The notes beneath the pieces were generated by a model. The model searched no databases. It was not told the DNA's origin and saw nothing but the letters and a program-made list of their open reading frames with translations. This document shows positions 56,481 to 64,000 of a stretch of DNA of 64,000 bases, piece after piece; positions within the stretch are counted from its first letter, which is position 1; each line of letters begins with the position of its first letter. The stretch is from Tetracentron sinense (Eukaryota > Streptophyta > Magnoliopsida > Trochodendrales > Trochodendraceae). Location: NCBI GenBank assembly GCA_015143295.1, contig CM026561.1, positions 44,210,875-44,274,874 of the forward strand, in the 5' to 3' direction. A program made the position numbers and the translations under genes.

Positions 56481-58365
56481 TAATAAGCACATTTTCTCTT
56501 AGTGTTGATGAGGTCGTTGTAGTGCTATCAAAATTTTCAAAAACCTACACTAAAAAAAAATATTAGAACATATAATTGTATGAGAGCAAGTATAGAGTAT
56601 CAAACCACAAGTAGAGGAAAGAAAGTTAACGAAGCAATTATCAAACTAAAATAAACTAAGCAAAAAGAATAGATAAGAGATTTTTGGATGATTTTGTTTT
56701 TAGTAAAATAAGAAAATGACAATTAAAATGTGAGATAATTTATGGATGTGAAGCTTAAGGAGAAGGATTACTATCATGAAGTTGTAGAAATCTCATCCTT
56801 ATTGCTTTATTAATTTCTTGTAATTTTTTTACTCAAATGAGAAGAGAAGACTTTATCTCTCTCAAATGGAAAGTATGGAATTAAAATCTAAATAACTTAT
56901 TAATAATTAATATAATGATTTAAGCCATAGAAATGAGGGAATGATCTCTTATAATGAAGAGGTCTATTCCTTTGACTTGTAATCAATATATAAATTTCTA
57001 ATAAGAAAATAAAATAAAATTTAGATTTAAAAAAAAATTGTTTTCAATGTTAGAGAGGCAAGCATTGCATGAATTCCAATTTAATGGAAAAACAAGCAAT
57101 CTAGTTCTCACTAAAAAAAAAAAACAACTTAAAAAAAATATATTAAGGTGCGATTGAATTGCAAGAGAACTAAATAATAATAATAAGGGATTAATCTACT
57201 TTTTCATGGAATGGATCCCTCTCCTTGGTGGGAGGGTTCTCAGCCTTCCATGAGAAGGTAATAAAAAAAACTATTAAAATAAAAAGAAGAGAATAAAATA
57301 AACAACTACTAAATTAAATAAATGCTCAATTATATTGATGACAAATAAAAATTACAATGCTTGAAAAATATAAACTGAAATAAAAGAACTAAAATTCACC
57401 CCAAGAAAATAGACTAGAAATGAAGAAATTAGAACACTTCTACCTTATGGATGATCCCCCAAAAGAGAGAGAGGTGAGGGATATTTATAGCAAAAAAAAA
57501 ATTGTATCAAAAGGGAATCTCTACAAGTTGATTTGGCTAGGGATGAGAGATTTAGGGTTAGGGTTAAAAAGGGAAGAAAGAAAAAAGAAGAGAGTGAAAA
57601 AGAAATAGGAAAGAGAGAGGAAAGCTCAAGGCAAAAGAACCCTATGATTTGCTCTTGTGGATGTGAGATGTCATGTGTCCTATTTAGGGCATGTACAGAT
57701 TTAGGGTGGTAACAAAAGAGGAAAGAGAGAAAAGAGAGAGAGAAAAAGAAATAAAGAGAATAAAGAAAATGAGAAGATTGGAGAGGGAAAGAAGGAAATA
57801 AAAGTGTTCTTCTACTTAAATACCCAAAATACCCCCAATTACAACACTTAATTACAAGCCCATGCCACCAATTACAATTTCCATTATTCTCTATCATTTT
57901 GAGCCATTGATCTTCATTCATGGTCTAATCTTTGATCGAGGGAGTTTGATTCTCTTCGATCGCGGGCCTTCAAATTTATCTATGGGCTTCAAATATCTCC
58001 GACGGGCCTTTATTGGGTATTTATCTCTTCTAGACTCTTTTTAACCATCGATTTCTTTCGGATGCTTAATCTAGAGAGTGAGGGTGATGCTCTTTAAATA
58101 TCCCAACTTTTGAGAACCATCTGTTTGGGGCTCCTACAATGAAAAATACATGTAATAAGTCTTTTTAAAAGAAATTTACGTAACTTGATCATTGAGATTC
58201 ATATGAATGCATGCAAATATACCATTTTTATTAGAAAAATGTGTTCTACGCAATGACGAAGATATAATACAACATTCTACATATAAAAATAGAATTATAT
58301 ACAAGAGACAAGTGATAATGCCTTTTTAAAGTAAGGATTATTTTGCATTTTTAAAGACATTATCA
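56481..58365 (-). repeat. 5' LTR of inner Athila element
   Basis: About 1.89 kb, matching 43666-45525. TATA box on the minus strand at 57482-57489. On the minus strand the LTR starts TGATAATGTCTTT at 58365. The inner edge at 56481 reads TA where TG is expected. Confidence 0.92.
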
Positions 58366-58439
58366 AGGGTCCAAAGTCCGGCTAATCGGATCGGATCCGG
58401 ATCATGATCCGGTTCATTGACAACCCTAGGTCCGAGGGT

Positions 58440-58960
58440 TTAAGATGAGTGAGGAATTCCTTCTGGGGATTATCAATTAAAGCATAAGGATGGGTCTACT
58501 CAACTCTTTCATTACTCACATCAACCAGGAAGCAATCTTCCTCATTCGATTGTTGTTTGGGGGTAGTGAAGACGTTCAACCGAACTTTCATATTACCAAA
58601 TGACACCTTCATAACCCCATCCTACAATTTATGCAAGCATTGGCAGTAGCCAGGAATTGACGACCGAGGATGACTGGAATTTAGCTTTTTAAATTGTGCA
58701 CGGGTTCCATGTCAAGGACAAGAAAGTTGACAGGAAAGAAAAATTTATCAACTTTAATTAGAACATCTTCAACTATCCACGAGGCTTTTTCGTGGATTTA
58801 TTCACCAATTGTAATACAACGGATGTGAGACGAAGCTCTCCTAAGCCAAGTTTCTCATACACCGAGCAAGATAATATATTAACACTAGCTCTTAAGTCAA
58901 GGAGTGATCGGTCAATGGAGTGATCTCCATTGATACATGATATATATAGTAGGGGCATCG
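58440..58960 (-). pseudogene. Retropepsin remnant, outer Athila element
   Basis: The frame at 58773-58958 has SLLDLRASVNILSCSVYEKLGLGEL. The catalytic D-L-G-A-S has become D-L-R-A-S, so the Gly next to the catalytic Asp is lost. Downstream of a frame break, VDKFFFPVNFLVLDMEP and IPVILGRQFLA can be read. Sequence ends at the hAT target duplication at 58436. Confidence 0.82.
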
Positions 58961-60480
58961 GAGTCCTTCAATTTTGGAGGAGTGTTATGTTGGAGAATGT
59001 AGCTCACTTGCTCCGTGAGAAGGAATTTCTTGGACACATGAGTCTTTGATTTGCGCTTTTGATTGCACATGTCTTTGAGAAATTTGGTATACGTTGGAAT
59101 TTGCTTGATGACATCTATGAGTGGGAGGTTGATTTTGACTTGTTTAAAGACCTCTATCATCATCTCATCAATTTTAGCTCATTTTTTCCCGAAATGGGAG
59201 GAATCTCTTAAGCATTAAGGGTAAGGAGCTTTGGGTAAATAGGATGTCGGGGGAGTTGGATTAGATAAAAATGGGGATGAACCTTGATCATTCTAAAAAA
59301 CACTCATCCTTTCTCCTTTGGGATTTGTTAGGCCCACATTTGGCTCTTTTTCCTCACTCTTCTTCTCTCTAATCTCGTTTTCAACTTCCTTCTCACCCCT
59401 TAGAGTGGTAATGGCAAGAACGTGCTCATTATGAGTTTCATTGTTTTGAGCATCATCAACCATATTAACACCCTTAGGGGTTGCTCACCAGTTGGTTTGG
59501 GAGCTTCCCTTCTCTTCTCTTGTATACGACACTAGCTAGTTATCTCAATTGAAACTCAATCCTCTAAATAGATTGAGAATAAGAGTGTAACAGTTGGGTG
59601 TTGACCTCTAAGCCTTTGAGAGCAATCAATATTTTCTCCTCGAAAGATGGGCTCCGTTGAGGAGGTGGAGGAGAGTATTGATTTTATTGCTGTTGGGAAT
59701 GATGATAGTTGGATTGATTTTGAAAAGGCCAGACATTCGGACCTTGAGGTTGGGGGAAAGAATTCCATTGAAAAAAGTTATTCCCTTGAGCTTGGGGCTG
59801 CCATGAGAGATTAAGATGGTTCCTCCATCCCGGGTTATAAGTATTTGAAAATGGATCATTACCTAGGCGGATAAAGGCAACATTGATATGATCTTCGACA
59901 AATTCTGGGAATTGGGCAGCAGAAGGACACTCATGCACATAATGTGTAGGGCTAGAACATATAGGATACACCTCCATTTGATTAGGAGTTGGTTGAGGAG
60001 GTGTGTAAGAAGATGGCCCTGCATCCATGAGTTTGTCCAATTTTTGAGATAATTCATCCACTTTAGATGAGAGATCTATAGAAGTGCGCACTTCATATAT
60101 GTCTCTCTTGGGATTCGAGGTAGATGGTTGTTTCTTAGAACAATTATTTAAGGCATGACGAAGAGAGTTTTCACTCAAATTTTCAAACAACTCTCATGCC
60201 TAAGTCTCGTTTTTCATCATAAATGTCTCACCACATGAGACATCAACCAATTGACGGTTGTATTGGGGCAGTCCATCATAGAAAGATTGGACTAATTGTC
60301 ACTTAGAAATTTGGTGATGGAGACACTTATGGAGAAAATCTATGAATCTTTCCAAAGTTTCATGAAATAGATTCCTATCAATTAGAGCAAAGCTTGTGAT
60401 GGTTCGCCTAATCAAATTGGTTTTGCTAATGCTAGAGTTGAGCCTATGTCTCAATAGAATTGACCTCTAAAGAATTAAGT
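58912..60480 (-). pseudogene. Gag, outer Athila element
   Basis: The 168-codon frame 59684-60190 has a coiled-coil-like SSKVDELSQKLDKLMDAG, a Cys/His region CSSPTHYVHEC and NTYNPGWRNHLNLSWQ, then a Gln/Asn/Pro-rich tail, all typical of Athila gag. The frame 58912-59163 has EVFKQVKINLPLIDVIKQIPTYTKFLKDMC, the linker to protease. The N-terminal part (60200-60480) is broken by stops. Confidence 0.85.
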
Positions 60481-60680
60481 TAATACTTGACTTTGTCTTT
60501 AAGAGAGAATGAGAAGAGACACAATCTAAGGGCATCATCCGAAAATCCTTACAACTTGAATGTTACAGATTACATGAAATTCATCAAGATGCTCATATGG
60601 ATCTTCATTATTAAGTCTATGGTAGGATGGTATCATTTGAATGATACTGAACTTAATTTCATACTAGACCGTTCCAGCAA

Positions 60681-60698
60681 TCCCGGACAGTGGTGCCA
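60681..60698 (-). promoter_or_regulatory. Primer-binding site, outer Athila element
   Basis: On the minus strand TGGCACCACTGTCCGGGA, 13 of 18 matching the Athila-type TGGCGCCGTTGCCGGGGA. Confidence 0.75.
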
Positions 60699-60702
60699 AA
60701 AA

Positions 60703-61999
60703 TTAATCGTTACGCAATTTAATCATTCTTTATAGTAATAATTCTATAGAATAGTATTAGTAAGAGTGTCGAACCTCTAAGGACTGTGCTGGTTTCGTTG
60801 TCTTTTATTAAAATTAATTTTAAACTAATGACTAACAACATTAATTGATTGATTGATTTTAACATAAGTAAACTATCAAATTTTATTTAACCTAATTACT
60901 AAGATTTTTTGATTATATATTGGTTGAGAAAAATCCAAGGTATTTGAATCCTCTACTAGCTTTATAACTAATCTTACTTTGATTTTATTGAGACCTCTCG
61001 ATTTGCAAACATTACAATGAGAGTGACGACACCTCTCCTCTCAACTGATCAAGAAAAATATAAGAGATTAAATTCTAGGCATATCGTATCTTCGGTTGAC
61101 ACGAGTGATATACATTAAACTAGGGTAGTATATGATCATTCGTCTTCCCTTAACATAAAATATCTTTAGATTTATTATCTTGAACTATTAAAACAATTGA
61201 ACAAAATTTATATTAAAATTCTATCGAAAATTAACACAAGTGGGTTTAATTTTAATTTCTTAACACCTAAGACAATGATAGAAATTCAATTGAAATCAAT
61301 TTTAATTCCAATAAATCCAGTTGTTAAAACAACTCTCTCATTATGCAATCAATGTCATACAAATAAGAAATCTAAATAAAAACAAAGAACGACACAATTA
61401 CTTGGCTAGAGTTTCATCGAAATCATAGAATGAAAAGTTAGTTCATCGCGAGGAAGGAGCACACCGTCTTCATAGATAAAAACGAATAACTCATCATTTT
61501 GGCTTCCTTGATCTCCAGAGTTTCTCTTCTTCAAATCTCAAAATCTCTATATTATGATTATGGTTAAGAGTTCTCCTATTTATAGAGCGAGAGAGAGAGA
61601 AAGATAACGTCTTTATTAAATTAGGAGTTCTAAATTAGTTTAAACTATTTTCTTCTCTTTTTTCTACGAAATAGGGCTTTAAAAATATTCAAACAGGCTT
61701 AAGAAGGAGACTTTATGTGCATGAGTATAGGCCCAAAATGCACGGGGCGATCGATCGATCGCCCAGAGTGGAATTTCTCGGGTTGCTTTTGTTTTGCATA
61801 CTCTCTTTGTTCTTCTTCTTGTTGAAATCCTTATGAGTCTCATTGAAGCTTCTAAAACTTTTATTTTATCTTATTTTCCTCGCATAAACCTGAAAGGGAA
61901 AAAGACAACTAAGTACCGTAAAACAGTTTTAAATCTTACTCAAAAGGGTTAACAAGTTAAATTTGATGTGCTTAAATGTATAATAATTAGCACCGATCA
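60703..61999 (-). repeat. 5' LTR of outer Athila element
   Basis: About 1.3 kb. On the minus strand it starts TGATCGGTGC at 61999. A TATA box, CTATAAATAG, is at 61576-61585 (minus). A perfect 20-base palindrome GGGCGATCGATCGATCGCCC lies at 61745-61764, about 165 bases upstream of TATA in the direction of transcription. The inner edge is approximate. Confidence 0.82.
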
Positions 62000-62990
62000 G
62001 TCACAAACATTCGATTGATGCGAATTGACCTGATTCATTGCACTTATAAGCACATCTACCAATTTTATTGGTCAGAAACCAACATCCCTACATCATGGTC
62101 AATGATCAAAAACAAAAGATAAATAATTTATTAATAAAAATTAATAAGGATGCTTTTCAAAGGGCCTAAAGAGCATTTAATTTATTAGAAAAGGAAAATT
62201 TTAAATATTACCTCCCATTAATTTTTCTTATTTGTGTAATTAACAAGAATAATTAACCATGAAATAGTTCTAGGGTTAGACTCCTTTTTCTTTGGGATTT
62301 TTCTATTAAGCCGTTCAGGGCAGAGACCATCTGTCTCAGCTCGGGATCCAATTTTTTTTTTTTTCCCGAATCCAATGCTATTTTGCTCCACTTTGAGCCG
62401 AGACACACGTTTGGGCCCTAGACGCTCTCAATAGCAAAATCCTTTTCTTTTGGAGGGAGGGCCGAGGGTGTTTAAAAAGAGGCTCTAGGTTTCTTACATC
62501 TAAGTTACCATGAGCAATTGTCGGGCTCATCAACTTGCCCAACAAGCACTTAATGCTAGCTAGTATCACCATTTATGTTCATTCAGCATCTTTGAATGCT
62601 CGGTCCATGGCCAGTGCAGCCTCATTCTCCTGATGTAGTTACTCTCATTTAATCAAAGTTTATCTCTTAACCCAAAAAATAAAATAAAATAAAACCTCAC
62701 AATAAACACTCTTAGACAGTTTCTATTGTGTAAGACTATCACCTACATGAAATAAATAAATATGAGAAAAAATTGTAAGATCAAAGTTAGAAAAGAAGAG
62801 ATCCGATCATCAATGGGCAAATCCTCTTAGTATGCACCAATTACCAAAATTGGTATTAGGGACCCACATGCTCAATGACATGTTGACAACCCACATAACT
62901 TCATTTATTGCACTAAATTACCATCATAACACCAATTTAAAAGGTGGCTTTGGGCAAACAAAGGGTAATTAAGTAATTGACATTTAGTCC
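62000..62990. other. Unassigned flanking sequence
   Basis: No gene, LTR edge or inverted-repeat end recognised. Composition is A/T-rich with a few purine runs. This may be the oldest DNA of the 40-62 kb nest, the site the outer Athila element entered, but its left counterpart cannot be identified because the 3' LTR is truncated. Confidence 0.35.
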
Positions 62991-63029
62991 CAGCTCCACG
63001 ATTCAACTAGCCATGTGTCTTATTCATCC

Positions 63030-63920
63030 CCAATTAATTGTGGTTAAGTGTAATTAACCTAAGGTTAATATTTTTTTTAAGACCCATTAACTGTGGTTAA
63101 GATTCACTCACCCTTAGGGTTCATCCATCGAACCTTACCTTTTAGATTAAAAAAATAATAATAATAATAATAATATTAACCGTAGGTTGACTATGTTTAA
63201 ACACAATTAAAGAGACTTTACAAGCTGCCACATATCCAATTGAACACCTACTCACTGTGGTTAAGATTCAGTCACCCTTAGGATTCATCCATTTAAACTT
63301 GTTTTTTAGAAAAAAAAAAAAATTAACATTAGGTTGATTATGCTTAACCACAATTAAATAGGCTTTACAAGCTGTCACGTATCCCTTTTAACACCCACTA
63401 ACTATGGTTAAGATTCAGTCACCCATAGGGTTCATCCATTGAACCTTATTTTTAGAAGAAAAAAAAAATATTAACCTTAGGTTGATTATGCTTAACCACA
63501 GTTAAAGGGGCCCTTACAAGTTGTCACATATCCGTTTTAACACCCACTAACCGTGGTTAAAATTCACTCACCCATAAGATTCATCCATCTAACTTTGGTT
63601 TTGGAAAAAAAAATATTAACCTTTTGTTAATTATGCTTAACAACAATTAAAGGGGCTTTACAAGCTGCCACGTATCCCAGGGGCGGAGCTAGGAATTTTT
63701 CATTGGGGGGGGCCAAAATACATGTATACAAAAAAAATTTTGGTTTGAGGGTATGGGATTTGGGGGTTCGGGGGCGTAGCCCCCGAGAAAATTTTTTTTG
63801 AGGTAGTTTTTTTATTTTGAAATTTTTTTTTCTCGGTAATACGTTTGGGGTCGCCATGTGTCCTATTAATACCCCTTCAATGTGGTAAAGATTCACCCAC
63901 CTATCCTTGGTTTTAAAAAA
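63030..63920. repeat. ~150-160-bp tandem repeat, four or five copies
   Basis: GTGGTTAAGATTCACTCACCC begins near 63093, 63259, 63412 and 63556, and a diverged fifth near 63882. Each unit also has TTCATCCAT, an A-run of variable length (an AAT microsatellite in the first), TTAGGTTGATTATGCTTAACCACA and TTACAAGCTGCCACATATCC. TTAACCACAATTAA and GTGGTTAA words form quasi-palindromes related to those of the Tat LTR. Confidence 0.85.
63679..63850. mobile_element. Possible small insertion within the tandem repeat
   Basis: The repeat unit is interrupted after CCACGTATCCC by AGGGGCGGAGCTAGGAATTTT and resumes near GCCATGTGTCC about 170 bases later. AGGGGCGGAGCTAGG is a start phrase common to several non-autonomous plant DNA transposons. 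I could not define a matching inverted end. Confidence 0.4.
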
Positions 63921-64000
63921 ATATATCAAATTTCTTTTTGAACCCTTATTAAAAATTCACTAACTCCTAAGATTAAAATTATTTAAATATTTTTTTCTAA

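Larger units (their letters stand above)
43666..58365 (-). mobile_element. Full-length Athila-type gypsy element, inner
   Basis: LTRs at 43666-45525 and 56481-58365 flank a minus-strand gag-pol. The outer ends read TG (43666) and CA (58365), and the target duplication AGGGT is exact (43661-43665 and 58366-58370). Order on the minus strand: 5' LTR, primer site, leader with tandem repeats, gag (with a solo LTR inserted upstream), protease, RT/RNase H, integrase, 3' non-coding, 3' LTR. LTR divergence over about 210 bases compared by eye is roughly 7-8%, pointing to an old insertion. Confidence 0.95.
43257..58428. mobile_element. hAT-like MITE split by a later retrotransposon
   Basis: Left end TAGGGCTGTCAACGGGTC at 43257; right end, on the other strand, TAGGGTTGTCAATGAACC ending at 58428. 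The 8 flanking bases are GGTCCGGG (43249-43256) and GGTCCGAG (58429-58436), seven of eight matching. Dense GATCCG and AATCCGA words next to both ends resemble hAT subterminal repeats. With the inner retrotransposon removed the element is about 470 bases and has no coding capacity. Confidence 0.8.
40752..61999 (-). mobile_element. Outer Athila-type gypsy element, pol-less and interrupted
   Basis: On the minus strand: 5' LTR about 60703-61999, primer-binding site 60681-60698, gag and protease 58440-60480, then a 15.2-kb insertion (43257-58428), then a non-coding 3' part 41161-43248, a polypurine tract, and a truncated 3' LTR 40752-41160. With the insertion removed only about 4.4 kb of internal sequence remains, and it contains no RT, RNase H or integrase, so this copy was already non-autonomous. 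Confidence 0.8.

Noticed and set aside
57445-57921. 158-codon minus-strand frame with Ser/Phe/Leu-rich sequence
   Set aside because: Translation of purine-rich LTR sequence (GAGAGA, AAAGAA); its counterpart in the other LTR is interrupted.
45031-58044. A conserved 60-codon ORF present in both Athila LTRs (45031-45213 and 57862-58044)
   Set aside because: LTRs start identical, so 92% protein identity is no better than the DNA; no known domain.

Overview
The window looks like plant nuclear DNA from the transposon-filled space between genes of a flowering plant. I found no intact host gene, tRNA, rRNA or bacterial-type feature. Almost everything recognisable is LTR retrotransposon: Ty3/gypsy Tat-type with a second, archaeal-type RNase H; Ty3/gypsy Athila-type; and at least three Ty1/copia elements. 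Two hAT-like non-autonomous DNA transposons with 8-bp target duplications are also present. Every gag-pol is broken, and many stops sit where Trp (TGG) or Gln (CAA/CAG) codons are expected, the pattern of old, cytosine-methylated repeats.

Layout. (1) 1-10.8 kb: minus-strand Tat-type gypsy element, read right to left as gag, protease, G-patch, RT, RNase H, archaeal-type RNase H, integrase, a repeat-rich 3' UTR and part of the 3' LTR. (2) 10.8-14.0 kb: a tract crowded with hairpins, holding a 33-bp repeat array, a 68-bp array carrying a G-box in most copies, and a ~128-bp hairpin array. (3) 13.97-14.8 kb: a plus-strand 150-codon ORF with a splice-acceptor-like start and a poly(A) signal, antisense to its Tat neighbours. 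(4) 14.6-22.4 kb: two successive ~3.5-kb minus-strand copies of the 3' half of a Tat element, each with a tandem array of hairpins in the 3' UTR. (5) 22.4-29.4 kb: plus-strand copia element A, inserted in the RT gene of the Tat element. (6) 29.4-34.4 kb: gag-only copia element B with two LTRs. (7) 34.4-37.8 kb: 3' part of copia element C. (8) 38.4-39.1 kb: hAT-like element. (9) 40.75-62.0 kb: a nest four layers deep, namely an outer Athila-type element lacking RT and integrase; inside it a hAT-like MITE; inside that a full-length Athila-type element (43666-58365, TSD AGGGT); and inside that a Tat-type solo LTR (52627-55648, TSD GGAGG). (10) 62-64 kb: unassigned, ending in a ~150-160-bp tandem repeat.

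The most interesting signal is not a gene. Several unrelated LTR families here carry arrays of short palindromes centred on TCGA, GATC or CATG, and in the two copia families they are set out as regularly spaced pairs just upstream of a TATA box. Copia A has GAATTCGTCGACGAATTC-like boxes, copia B has CATCTAGTCGACTAGATG, outer Athila has GGCGATCGATCGCC, and the Tat LTR has TTAACCATGGTTAA. In copia A a second array of the same boxes plus a TATA box lies between pol and an extra downstream ORF and looks like an internal promoter. The Tat 3' UTRs independently carry tandem hairpins whose arms change together. All coordinates, alignments and divergence estimates were made by eye.
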